From positions 682,001 to 746,000 of the forward strand of contig NZ_KB893245.1 in NCBI RefSeq assembly GCF_000374065.1: DNA of 64,000 nucleotides, given 5' to 3'. Under the pieces are notes generated by a model. That model had not been told where the DNA came from, searched no databases, and was given only the letters and a program-made list of their open reading frames with translations. This DNA comes from Spirosoma luteum DSM 19990. Its GTDB lineage: Bacteria > Bacteroidota > Bacteroidia > Cytophagales > Spirosomataceae. Position 1 is the stretch's first letter. The number at the start of each line of letters is the position of its first letter. Shown in pieces: positions 18,842-27,230 of this stretch. A program made the translations under genes and the position numbers.

Positions 18842-18891
18842 AGATAACTACACTGTCTGCAACCCTTCCGATAAAACGAAGGGAGCTTTTT

Positions 18892-20217
18892 ATGCAATTT
18901 CTAATCCGTTCAGCCCATGTAATTGATGCTGCCTCATCGTTCGATGGGCAGGTAGTGGACATCCTCGTCGAAAACGGGTTGATTCAGCAGATTGGCCAGA
19001 ACCTGTCGGCGCCTGCCGGTGGCCGGGTCATTGAGTCTGCCAATCTGCACGTATCGCCGGGCTGGGTCGATATGCGCGTACTGGCGCAGGACCCGGGGTA
19101 CGAACATAAGGAAGACATAAACAGCGTTTGCCGGGCCGCTGCTGCCGGTGGTTTTACGGATATTGCGCTATTGCCCAACACGCAGCCCGTTGTAGATGAT
19201 AAGGGTACGCTGGGGTACGTTCGGCGTATGGCCGAAGGGCAACCGGTAAGTGTCCATGTCATTGCCGCTGTCACCAGGAAAGCGGCTGGTGAGGATTTTA
19301 CGGAAATGCTCGACCTGCATCATGCCGGGGCCATTGCTTTCTCCGACGGAACGCATCCGCTTCAGAATCCCGATTTACTGCTCAAAACCCTGCAATATCT
19401 CCAGCCAATTAACGGGTTGCTTATCAATCGGCCCGAAGAGCAGTTGCTAACCCGTTTCGGGCAGATGCACGAAGGCATTCAAAGTACGCTGCTCGGCCTG
19501 AAAGGAATGCCGGCTTTGGCCGAAGAACTTATGGTAGAGCGCGACCTCCGGCTACTGGATTACGTGCTTGGGGGCGTAGAGCAGGGAGGGCGGGGTGTAG
19601 AGAACGATGTAACACCGGTCCATACCCCAAACCCTTCGCTCCACTTCGCTACCCTTTCCACCGCCCGCTCGGTTGAGCTGATTCGGCGGGCGAAAGCAGC
19701 CGGATTGCCGGTCAGTTGCGATGTGGCCGTCCATCAACTTATTTTTGATGACTCAGCGCTGGCCGGTTTTGATACGAATTTGAAAGTCAACCCACCCTTC
19801 CGGTCGCCTGAGGATGTGGCTGCACTCTGGGCGGGCCTTGCCGACGATACGATTGATGCCATTGTATCGGATCATTCGCCCCAGGATGCGGAAAGTAAAA
19901 ATCTGGAATTCGATCAGGCTGAGTTTGGCGTGATAGGACTGGAAACAGTCTTTGCAGCCAGTATTACCCACAATCGGATGGTACCGCTGTCGAAACTTAT
20001 CGGGAAATTCACTACCCGGCCCCGGCAAATTTTACGTCTTCCGTCCCTTACTGTTGCCGAAGGACAGGCTGCTACCCTAACGCTTTTTGATCCGACGGGT
20101 GAATGGACGTACGAACGAACCGTCTCGAAATCCAAAAACTCACCGTTTCTGGGCCAATCATTTACGGGGCGCGTAGTGGGCACAATCCATCGCGGCCTAT
20201 TTAACCCGACTACATGA
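18892..20217 (+). CDS. Dihydroorotase homologue lacking the metal-binding histidines
   Basis: The 441-residue protein follows the amidohydrolase fold of class I dihydroorotase, which closes the pyrimidine ring precursor. Several metal ligands are replaced. The usual D-x-H-x-H-x-R-E-P-G motif reads D60-M-R62-V-L64-A-Q66-D-P-G. The later HAE is INR (LLINRPEEQ), and the IAHVST histidine is lost (FATLST). The catalytic aspartate region survives as IVSDHSPQ. It is therefore probably a non-catalytic paralogue, like the PyrX/PyrC' partners of aspartate transcarbamoylase, although annotation pipelines would call it pyrC. The start overlaps nothing; the stop overlaps the next gene by 4 bp (ATGA), suggesting translational coupling. 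Confidence 0.8.
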   Translation: MQFLIRSAHVIDAASSFDGQVVDILVENGLIQQIGQNLSAPAGGRVIESANLHVSPGWVDMRVLAQDPGYEHKEDINSVCRAAAAGGFTDIALLPNTQPVVDDKGTLGYVRRMAEGQPVSVHVIAAVTRKAAGEDFTEMLDLHHAGAIAFSDGTHPLQNPDLLLKTLQYLQPINGLLINRPEEQLLTRFGQMHEGIQSTLLGLKGMPALAEELMVERDLRLLDYVLGGVEQGGRGVENDVTPVHTPNPSLHFATLSTARSVELIRRAKAAGLPVSCDVAVHQLIFDDSALAGFDTNLKVNPPFRSPEDVAALWAGLADDTIDAIVSDHSPQDAESKNLEFDQAEFGVIGLETVFAASITHNRMVPLSKLIGKFTTRPRQILRLPSLTVAEGQAATLTLFDPTGEWTYERTVSKSKNSPFLGQSFTGRVVGTIHRGLFNPTT

Positions 20218-20765
20218 AAAGTATTATTAATTATTTCAGTCACCCGTTGTTGAAAATCCCCCTACTGGCCGGATTGGCGACGGGCGTCTTGTGCTTTCTG
20301 TACTTTCTGGCGCTTTATGCCATTGGTGTACCGGCACTGGGCAACATTCGGGTACTGGATTTTGGGATTCACATTATCGTTATGGTTGCCGCGGTCTGGT
20401 ATTATCGAAAATACATTGGGCACGGTCATCTGCACTTGTGGGAGGGGTTAACCATTGGGTACGTCCTGAATACTATAGCGGCTTTGGTAACGAGCTGGCT
20501 TGTATACCTGTTTGTGACGCAGGTAGACCCGGGCGTTTTTGCCGAATACGTTGTTAACTCGAAGAAACTACTGCTGGAGGGCAAAAAACAAATTACCGAC
20601 CAGTTTGGTCCGGAAACCTTTGCCGAGCAATGGAATAAAGTAAGTACCATGCAGCCCGGAGTATTGCTTCCCGATGAGCTGACCAAGAAAACAGCACTGG
20701 CAGTTTTGCCCGTGCTTATCATTTCGCTTATCTTCCGTAAACAGGATTACGGCGTTTTGCGATAA
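20214..20765 (+). CDS. DUF4199 family membrane protein
   Basis: The 183-residue protein has four predicted membrane segments (about 14-36, 44-62, 75-100 and 157-172). A charged, probably extracytoplasmic stretch lies between the last two. The pattern resembles DUF4199, a Bacteroidota family of unknown function. Its ATG overlaps the dihydroorotase-like stop. A second DUF4199 gene follows 27 bp later, so the pair is likely co-transcribed and may form a heteromer. Confidence 0.7.
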   Translation: MKSIINYFSHPLLKIPLLAGLATGVLCFLYFLALYAIGVPALGNIRVLDFGIHIIVMVAAVWYYRKYIGHGHLHLWEGLTIGYVLNTIAALVTSWLVYLFVTQVDPGVFAEYVVNSKKLLLEGKKQITDQFGPETFAEQWNKVSTMQPGVLLPDELTKKTALAVLPVLIISLIFRKQDYGVLR

Positions 20766-20792
20766 TATTACGCGTTCAAACCACTTACTAGT

Positions 20793-21314
20793 ATGGATAA
20801 TCAGACTACCACGGCCCGTACTGCCCTAAAATGGGGACTCATAACGGGTATAGCCCTGGTTGTGTATTCAATCATTCTCTACACGTTCAACCAAACGACT
20901 AATGGAGCACTCAGCCTGATCATTTATGGTATCCTGATTGGCGGCCTGATTGTGGGCATGCGTGAGTACCGCACCAATAACGGGGGGTACATGACTTATG
21001 GGGAGGGAATGAGTCTGGGAGCGCTGCTGTCCGCCGTTGCCGGATTACTGTCCTCGGCGTTTACCGTTTTCTATACCCAGGTTATTGATCCTGGTTTTCA
21101 GGAGCGTCTGGTCGGGCAGGTTCGTGACCAGATGGAGGAGCAGGGTAAGCTGTCCGACGAACAGATTGATCAGGCAATTGAGTGGATGCAGAAATTCCAG
21201 TCGCCCGGTTTACAGTTTATGTTTGGCCTGTTCGGTACCATCCTGATTGGCGTGGTTCTCTCCCTGATTATTGCCGCTTTTATACGCCGAAACAAAACCA
21301 ACCCGTTTGAATAG
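20793..21314 (+). CDS. DUF4199 family membrane protein
   Basis: The 173-residue protein has four membrane segments and the DUF4199 hallmarks RTALKWGLITGIAL, GGYMTYGEGMSLGALLSAVAGL and a C-terminal GTILIGVVLSLIIAAFI. A charged region rich in Glu and Gln (residues about 105-130) lies between segments three and four. The function is unknown. A long inverted repeat follows 6 bp after the stop. Confidence 0.78.
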   Translation: MDNQTTTARTALKWGLITGIALVVYSIILYTFNQTTNGALSLIIYGILIGGLIVGMREYRTNNGGYMTYGEGMSLGALLSAVAGLLSSAFTVFYTQVIDPGFQERLVGQVRDQMEEQGKLSDEQIDQAIEWMQKFQSPGLQFMFGLFGTILIGVVLSLIIAAFIRRNKTNPFE

Positions 21315-21320
21315 GAATAA

Positions 21321-21391
21321 GGTTTAGGGTTTGTAGTTGACTGACGCATCAATATAAATTATTTGCGTCAGCCAACTATAAACCCCAAACC
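21321..21391. repeat. Long inverted repeat between DUF4199 gene and gldF
   Basis: Arms of 28 bp (21321-21348 and 21364-21391) pair at 25 positions, with a 15-nt loop. The arms contain GGTTTAGGGTTT and CTGACGCA. No T-run follows, so it is not a classical intrinsic terminator. It fills most of the 104-bp gap before gldF. Confidence 0.8.
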
Positions 21392-21418
21392 ATAAACCGA
21401 CCACTCTACACTGCCTTC

Positions 21419-22144
21419 ATGCTGGCCATTTTTCGCAAAGAAGTTAATCAGTTTTTCTCGTCGCCCATCGCCTACATCATTATGGGCGTGTTTCTTACGG
21501 CTATGGGACTGATGTTGTGGGTATTCCCGGATACCAGCCTGCTCGAAAACGGGTACGCCGATATGGGCACGTTCTTCAATCTGACCCCTTATTTATTACT
21601 GTTTCTGGTGCCTGCCATCACGATGCGCTCCATTGCCGATGAAGTTCGTTCGGGAACACTGGAATGGCTGCTGAGTAAGCCCGTTAGCCGGTGGGGTATA
21701 GTAGGGGGGAAGTTTCTGGCAAGCTGGCTGCTGGTTATAATAACACTACTGCCAACACTGCTGTACTATGGCACGCTGTATCAGCTTGGTGCACCCGCTG
21801 GCAACATTGACTCGGCGGGGGTGTTTGGCGCGTATATCGGTTTATTCCTGCTGGCGGGGGTATTTGTAGCCATTGGTCTGTGGGCTTCTTCGTTTAATGA
21901 CAATCAGGTCGTAGCCTTCGTACTAGGCGTATTCTGCTGTTTTCTCTTGTACGTTGGACTTAGCGCACTGGCGGGCTTAAGCGCCCTGAGTGGAATAGGG
22001 TACTACCTGTCATGGCTGGCGCTGGATGAACAATACCGGGCATTGGGCCGGGGCGTAATTGATAGTCGCAATGTTATTTATTTACTAAGCTTAGCCGTTT
22101 TATTTCTGATTTTGACCACCAATCGGTTGAAAACAACTGTATGA
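21419..22144 (+). CDS. gldF: Gliding-motility ABC permease subunit, GldF-like
   Basis: The 241-residue ABC-2 type permease has six membrane segments. Its opening MLAIFRKEVNQFFSSPIAY and the stretches VFPDTSLLENGYA, FLVPAITMRSIADEVRSGTLEWLLSKPVS and NQVVAFVLGVF match GldF. In flavobacteria GldF works with GldG and the ATPase GldA and is needed for gliding. In most Bacteroidota gldG lies directly downstream; here a VanZ-like gene overlaps the stop by 4 bp instead, and no gldG or gldA is in the window. The length is normal for the family. Confidence 0.85.
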   Translation: MLAIFRKEVNQFFSSPIAYIIMGVFLTAMGLMLWVFPDTSLLENGYADMGTFFNLTPYLLLFLVPAITMRSIADEVRSGTLEWLLSKPVSRWGIVGGKFLASWLLVIITLLPTLLYYGTLYQLGAPAGNIDSAGVFGAYIGLFLLAGVFVAIGLWASSFNDNQVVAFVLGVFCCFLLYVGLSALAGLSALSGIGYYLSWLALDEQYRALGRGVIDSRNVIYLLSLAVLFLILTTNRLKTTV

Positions 22145-22500
22145 GAATTCCCCCTACCGCATGGCGTTTGCTGGCTATTGGCTGGACAATTACTATGCTG
22201 ATCGGCTGCCTGACTCCGCACGATCAGATACCGAGCGAGTTGAATACCTGGAACGATAAATCCCTGCATGTTCTCATATTCGCTCCGTTTACCTTACTGT
22301 GGATGCTGACGGGTTTGCGAATGGGCTACGCGTTGGTGGCCGGATTGCTTTTCGGGATACTGATTGAAGCGTTACAATATGCGCTGCCTATTAACCGCAG
22401 TGCCGACTGGAAAGATGTAGTGGCCGATTGTGTTGGAGCAGCATTGGGCGTTGGACTAGCCATCTTCTGGCAACGGTTGTTCCCGGATAGTATCTCCTGA
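22141..22500 (+). CDS. VanZ-like family membrane protein
   Basis: The 119-residue protein has four short membrane segments and VanZ-like features: LTPHDQIP after the first helix, NDKSLHVLIFAPFTLLW, GLLFGILIEALQYALPINRSADWKDVVADCVGAALGVG. VanZ-like proteins are widespread and poorly characterised; only the enterococcal VanZ is linked to teicoplanin resistance. In Bacteroidota such genes often stand next to gcvH, which is 3.3 kb upstream here. The start overlaps the gldF stop (ATGA). Confidence 0.8.
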   Translation: MRIPPTAWRLLAIGWTITMLIGCLTPHDQIPSELNTWNDKSLHVLIFAPFTLLWMLTGLRMGYALVAGLLFGILIEALQYALPINRSADWKDVVADCVGAALGVGLAIFWQRLFPDSIS

Positions 22501-22626
22501 CTGTATGAATTATGCTGCCCCGGTTGGTGCCGCTCTCCCGTACCCGTTATTGCTGATTGCTACCGGTGTAAAAATGAGCGTTGCAGACGGGCCGAAATTG
22601 TTTAGCAATCACCCCGTTTCGGAAAA

Positions 22627-22753
22627 TATATTTAGGTATATAGGGTAATTGGTCAATTCAATTCATTTTTTCGTTAGTATTACACGAAGGTTCAGACAGT
22701 TTCGATTGTCACTAGTAAAATCGAAACTGTCTGAGCCTTTTTCTTTTTTTCTC
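22627..22753 (+). ncRNA. Candidate leader attenuator or small RNA ending in a strong terminator
   Basis: The 270-bp gap between the VanZ-like and desaturase genes holds a -7-like box TATATTTA (22627-22634). A 21-bp stem follows (22687-22707 and 22719-22739, one T-G pair) with an 11-nt loop. After it comes a T-rich run (TTTTTCTTTTTTTCTC). The hairpin ends 18 bp before the desaturase ATG and 187 bp after the VanZ-like stop. It could terminate a small RNA of about 110 nt, attenuate desaturase transcription, or be a distant terminator of the upstream operon. The hairpin is certain; the transcript is inferred. Confidence 0.5.
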
Positions 22754-22770
22754 AACCACTGTACAGATAC

Positions 22771-23856
22771 ATGAAGGTACTGAGCACAATACAGGATCCT
22801 ACATTCACAGCGCGCGAATACAGCCGCCTTGACAAGTTTTTCCTCCAGTATATCAAAGACGAGCGAGACCTGCCCTTTATTTACCTAACCATCCAAATCA
22901 GCCTGACCGTTATACCACTCAGCGTATTGCTGTTTATGCCGTTTGTTGTGGGTTGGGCCTGGTGGGCGGTGGCAGCTGTCCACTTATTTATTACAAACTT
23001 TCGATTCAAAGGCCCCTTTGGGCTCATGCTTCACTGCACCAGTCACCGGCAGTTTTTTAAGTCGGAGTACGACTGGATGAACAAGTACATCCCCTGGATA
23101 GTAGCGCCATTTTTTGGCCACACGCCCGAAACCTACTACAGCCATCACATTGGGATGCACCACCCCGAAAATAATCTTGAAGACGACGACAGCAGCACTA
23201 TGGCGTTCCAGCGGGATAGCTTTCGGAGCTTTCTATCGTATTTCGGACGGTTTTTCGTGTTGGGTGTGCGGAACCTGCTGGATTATCTGCGTCAGAAAAA
23301 CCGGCCCAAACTGGCAACTCGCGCACTTGCCGGAGAAATTGTATTCGGTGTTGTTTGCGTCGGCTTGTGTTTTGTAAGCTGGCCTGCCACGGTAATGGTC
23401 TTCCTGTTGCCTCTCGTCATTTACCGCCTGATTGCCATGCTGGGCAACTGGACACAGCACGCCTTTGTGGATGCCAATGATCCGGGCAATGCCTACAAAA
23501 ACAGCATTACCTGCATTAATGTAAAGTACAATAAAAAGTGCTGGAATGATGGCTATCACATTAGCCACCATGTACGGCCCGCGATGCACTGGACCGAGCA
23601 TCCTACTTTTTTCCTTAAAACCATTGACAAATACGCTCAGAATCGGGCCGTTATTTTCGACGGGCTGGACTTTCTGCAGATTTTCTTCCTGCTGATGAGG
23701 GGAAAATACGATGTGCTGGCCCGGCATATGGTTAACGTAAACGGCGCGTTCGCTAATGATGCTGATGCCATCGAACTGCTGCGGTACCGGACAAAACGGA
23801 TCACTACACCAACGGAAGTGGTGCAGATGCCGGAACGCCGTGCTATGGCTGCGTAG
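22771..23856 (+). CDS. Membrane fatty acid desaturase
   Basis: The 361-residue integral-membrane protein has the three histidine boxes that bind the di-iron centre: H88-x3-H92 in HCTSH, H125-H126 and H130-H131 in HHIGMHH, and H263-x2-H266-H267 in HISHH. Membrane segments lie at about 36-60, 62-76, 165-185 and 192-220. It is probably an acyl-lipid or acyl-CoA desaturase that adjusts membrane fluidity; regiospecificity cannot be read. It is unlike the second desaturase at 56032. A terminator-type hairpin lies immediately upstream of its start and may control its expression. Confidence 0.85.
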   Translation: MKVLSTIQDPTFTAREYSRLDKFFLQYIKDERDLPFIYLTIQISLTVIPLSVLLFMPFVVGWAWWAVAAVHLFITNFRFKGPFGLMLHCTSHRQFFKSEYDWMNKYIPWIVAPFFGHTPETYYSHHIGMHHPENNLEDDDSSTMAFQRDSFRSFLSYFGRFFVLGVRNLLDYLRQKNRPKLATRALAGEIVFGVVCVGLCFVSWPATVMVFLLPLVIYRLIAMLGNWTQHAFVDANDPGNAYKNSITCINVKYNKKCWNDGYHISHHVRPAMHWTEHPTFFLKTIDKYAQNRAVIFDGLDFLQIFFLLMRGKYDVLARHMVNVNGAFANDADAIELLRYRTKRITTPTEVVQMPERRAMAA

Positions 23857-23865
23857 TGTTGCGAA

Positions 23866-24726
23866 TCAGCTATTTCCTCCGTCAATACGCATCTCAATAA
23901 CGCGCTGTACGTCGACGGACAGATTGGACATGAAATCGTACCCGGTTAGCTTTTCTAACTCATCGACACTGGTTAGGTACGCCCGCCAGGGTTTATCGGC
24001 GGCCAACTGATCGTTTGGTATGTTGACGGCAATGACACGCGTATTCTCGTTAATCTGAAAGGTATCTGTGCTACCGGCTGGTACAAGAATCAGTATTTTC
24101 CAGAGCGTAGCCGGAACGGTTAGGTTACCGTTGGCCAATGTAGTAGCGTAGCCGTTTTGCCCGGTACCCCCTGAACCACTTGCCCCCGCAATAATGTAAA
24201 CATCACTGCCGTTGCTCATCAGTTGCCGTTCATAATCTTCTAACGATTTCCAGACTTCCCGGTTGTGGCGCGGAGCTTGTGGCACGATGTTGGTTAGAAG
24301 AAACGTAGCCGCATTGTCTTCGGGCGTTGCATCCCGGTCGTCGGAAGGGCAAAGGTGCCCCCGGTCAAAACCCGTGTTTGTGTAATCGGAAGTGCGGGCT
24401 GCATACCAACCGGACGGTAGTTCAGGATCGGGCCGGAAATTATCATTGCGTTTGGCATCGCCTTTCCAGGATGGGCTGAGCCGCCAGCTAACCCAGTTGG
24501 CAATACCCCGGCTGCGATTGTAGGAGAGTACGTATTGCGGCCGGCTGATGAGGTAATTATTCGGATCGCCCGCTGCGGCTCCACTTGGGTTGCCCAGGGC
24601 CAGGTTGTCGGCCCGATTCAGCGCTGGATAGCGATTTGTTGTAGCCGGTGGACGAACGGTAATACAGCTGTTGATAAACAGTCCGAGTCCAGCTGCCAGG
24701 ACAATTGTTTTCAGTTGAGCGAGCAT
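23866..24726 (-). CDS. DNA/RNA non-specific endonuclease lipoprotein (NUC1-like)
   Basis: The 286-residue protein begins with a lipoprotein signal (hydrophobic stretch to FINSC, lipid-attachment cysteine C21). The nuclease domain follows, with the signature DRGH (D121-H124; H124 is the general base), TNIVPQAPRHN (metal-binding asparagine N146) and a conserved W-x3-E segment. Family knowledge: such beta-beta-alpha metal nucleases degrade DNA and RNA outside the cytoplasm. The likely role is scavenging of extracellular nucleic acid at the cell surface. The start at 24726 gives a normal signal; an ATG seven codons upstream is possible. It converges with the desaturase, leaving only 9 bp. Confidence 0.88.
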   Translation of the reverse strand: MLAQLKTIVLAAGLGLFINSCITVRPPATTNRYPALNRADNLALGNPSGAAAGDPNNYLISRPQYVLSYNRSRGIANWVSWRLSPSWKGDAKRNDNFRPDPELPSGWYAARTSDYTNTGFDRGHLCPSDDRDATPEDNAATFLLTNIVPQAPRHNREVWKSLEDYERQLMSNGSDVYIIAGASGSGGTGQNGYATTLANGNLTVPATLWKILILVPAGSTDTFQINENTRVIAVNIPNDQLAADKPWRAYLTSVDELEKLTGYDFMSNLSVDVQRVIEMRIDGGNS

Positions 24727-24856
24727 CTTAATTGATTTTACTGACATTCTTATTGAACTTTACAATCAAACCATAAATGTAGTGATTCTCTACATTGCCT
24801 ATGTAGGTATGGAATCGGGAATCACAACATCTAAATCCAGTTGAGTACCTGCTGTT

Positions 24857-27034
24857 ATGGCTAAAAAAAAGCAATCTCAGGGCTACGAGAACCCGCGCCC
24901 TACTCCGGCGAAGGTAGTAACGGCCAAGCCTGCTCCTAATACGTCTGGTGATAGCCAGGCCCGGTCTGGTACCAGTCGGCCAGCCGACCCGGTGCAGCGC
25001 CCTACTACCCGCCCGGTGGCCGCAAAACCAACACCTCCACCTACTCAACCCGACTTACCTATCGACAAACGACCGGTTGAATGGTGGCCACCTGCGGTAC
25101 TGGCCTTACTGGGTTTCGCCTTATACATCAACACATTCGGCCACCAGTATGCGCTGGATGATATTGCCGCTGTTGGGCAGAATCTGTTCGTAAAGAAAGG
25201 CATTGCGGGCATCCCCGACCTGCTCCGGACTGAGTTCTGGCATTTCAGTAATATCTCACTGGGGTACTACCGACCCCTGTCGCTCATAACGTTTGCGATG
25301 GAGCAGGAGTATTTTAAGGACAACCCGAATATCAGCCACATGATAAACGCTGGTTTGTACGGGCTAACGGGTTTGGTCATTGGGGCACTGCTCCAAAAAT
25401 GGCTTACCGGCCATACTATCCTGGCTTTTTTGATTGGGCTGGTTTTTATTGCCCACCCCATTCACACCGAAATTGTGGCCAATATCAAAGGACGCGATGA
25501 AATACTGAGTTTCCTGTTTATTGCCCTGATGCTGCTATCGTACTGGAAACACCTGGAGTCAAACAACACATTCTGGTTCAAGGGGCCACCTTCCGACTGG
25601 CCGCTGGGTGGGATGCTGGGGCTATTTTCCCTGGTGGGTGGCTGGGTAATTGGCAGTAGTCTGATGGGGAGTACCGTTGGTGGCGTATTGGGTGTACTTA
25701 TTATGGGCGCACTATCGGGTAGCTGGATAGGTCTGGCCTGCGCATCGCTCTACTTTGCTTTCCTATCCAAGGAATCGTCCATCGTTAGTTTGGCGTTGAT
25801 TCCGGCTATGCAGTACTGGTTTGCCCGTCGGAACGTCTGGCAATCGCTGATTAGCTTATGGCCCTTCCTGATTGTTACGGCCCTGTTTTTTTACCAGAAG
25901 CAGAAAATGATCGGTACGCTGAGCGGCACGCCACCCATTGACTGGGCTAACTATCCGTATGCCATTGAAAAAACCCAGAAGTCGACGATGTTCAAATTTC
26001 TGGAGTACTACCTGCGGTTGCTTATTTTACCCCACCCCCTGGTTTATGATTATTCATACAACGTTATCCCGTCGGGGGGCAAGGGCGATGTATTGACCTG
26101 GGCTGGCTTTTTTACGTTCATTGGCCTAATCTGGCTGGCCTGGAAAGGATTTGTTAAGCGCACACTCTGGGGTTTCGGTATCTTCTGGTTCTTTGTAACG
26201 ATGGCACCGGGCCTTGGCTTTATCTGGATTCGGGGCGGTATTTTTGCCGAACGTTTCACCTACGCTGCCGTGATGGGTTTTGGGTTCGTTCTAGTATGGG
26301 CATTGCAGAAATTGCTCGTTCGTGACCCGGAAAATTCGGCAAAACCGGTGTTGGTCCGGTATGCCCCTTTGCTGGGCCTGATGGTGGTTGTCGCTGGTTT
26401 TTACTCGTTCAAAACTGTAGAACGTAACCAGGATTGGGAGAATAATTTTGTCCTCTTCAATTCGGCCCTGCCTTATGCGCCCAATAGCTGCCAGGTACAA
26501 CGGCACGTAGCCAATGAGTGGATTGAGAAAGGATTGAAAGACCGAGCCAAAGCCGATTCGATTGCCAACGCGACAAACGCTATCAAGCCAAAACCATCGC
26601 TGGAGCAGGTAAAGAAGGCGCAGGCAGTAATTGATACCAATATTGCACATGCCAACAAGCACGGCCGCTGGGCACTCGACCACTTGCAGGAATCGACCCG
26701 GATTTATCCAAACTTCGGCGAGGCTTACTTTTCTATGGCTTATGTATTTCAGAAGATTACGCCGAACGTCGATTCGGCCAAGTATTATTATAAGCAAACA
26801 ATCCGGGCCGCCAATGCGTATGCGCCAGCCTACAATAACCTCGGCGTAATTTATCAGGGTGAAGGACAGGCGGAGAATAACCGGCAAAAACTGGAACTGG
26901 CTTCGTACTACTACAACCGGTCTATGGTAGTGAACCCTGCCTATGTGGATGGGCAGAATAATCGCGCCAGTTTACTCAAAGCGTACGGTATTGACGTAAA
27001 AGTATTACCCGATTCGATTGTCAGTAAATATTAA
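24857..27034 (+). CDS. TMTC-like GT-C membrane protein with C-terminal TPR repeats
   Basis: The 725-residue protein starts with about 75 residues rich in Pro, Thr and Lys. About ten membrane segments follow, with an aspartate pair after the first (D101-D102 in YALDDIAAV), typical of GT-C glycosyltransferases. The block HPIHTEIVANIKGRDEIL resembles the HP(V/I)HTEAV..GRAE motif of eukaryotic TMTC O-mannosyltransferases. The C-terminal 180 residues hold TPR-like repeats (NFGEAYFSMAYVFQ, YAPAYNNLGVIYQ, AYVDGQNNRASLL). I infer a lipid-linked-sugar-dependent protein glycosyltransferase acting in the periplasm. The acceptor is unknown; the secreted protein encoded next could be one. Confidence 0.7.
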   Translation: MAKKKQSQGYENPRPTPAKVVTAKPAPNTSGDSQARSGTSRPADPVQRPTTRPVAAKPTPPPTQPDLPIDKRPVEWWPPAVLALLGFALYINTFGHQYALDDIAAVGQNLFVKKGIAGIPDLLRTEFWHFSNISLGYYRPLSLITFAMEQEYFKDNPNISHMINAGLYGLTGLVIGALLQKWLTGHTILAFLIGLVFIAHPIHTEIVANIKGRDEILSFLFIALMLLSYWKHLESNNTFWFKGPPSDWPLGGMLGLFSLVGGWVIGSSLMGSTVGGVLGVLIMGALSGSWIGLACASLYFAFLSKESSIVSLALIPAMQYWFARRNVWQSLISLWPFLIVTALFFYQKQKMIGTLSGTPPIDWANYPYAIEKTQKSTMFKFLEYYLRLLILPHPLVYDYSYNVIPSGGKGDVLTWAGFFTFIGLIWLAWKGFVKRTLWGFGIFWFFVTMAPGLGFIWIRGGIFAERFTYAAVMGFGFVLVWALQKLLVRDPENSAKPVLVRYAPLLGLMVVVAGFYSFKTVERNQDWENNFVLFNSALPYAPNSCQVQRHVANEWIEKGLKDRAKADSIANATNAIKPKPSLEQVKKAQAVIDTNIAHANKHGRWALDHLQESTRIYPNFGEAYFSMAYVFQKITPNVDSAKYYYKQTIRAANAYAPAYNNLGVIYQGEGQAENNRQKLELASYYYNRSMVVNPAYVDGQNNRASLLKAYGIDVKVLPDSIVSKY

Positions 27035-27063
27035 ATACAATGTCAGGCCAGTCCTGCGAGAGA

Positions 27064-27095
27064 AACCCGCCCCAATAGGGCGGGTTCTTTATTTG
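27064..27095 (+). terminator. Intrinsic terminator after the TMTC-like gene
   Basis: A 9-bp GC-rich stem (AACCCGCCC and GGGCGGGTT) with a 5-nt loop is followed by TCTTTATTT. It lies 30 bp after the stop codon. The rest of the 196-bp gap is AT-rich promoter-like sequence. Confidence 0.8.
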
Positions 27096-27230
27096 TATGA
27101 GTTACCAGACACTAACAAGATTAACATAACGTCTATATTAAGTAGGTGCGAGATAGAATGGCATACTTATTGACATGTTTCCGTTGTCTTTAATTTGTTG
27201 ATTTTTGTTTTATCTTCATTTACATATAGT

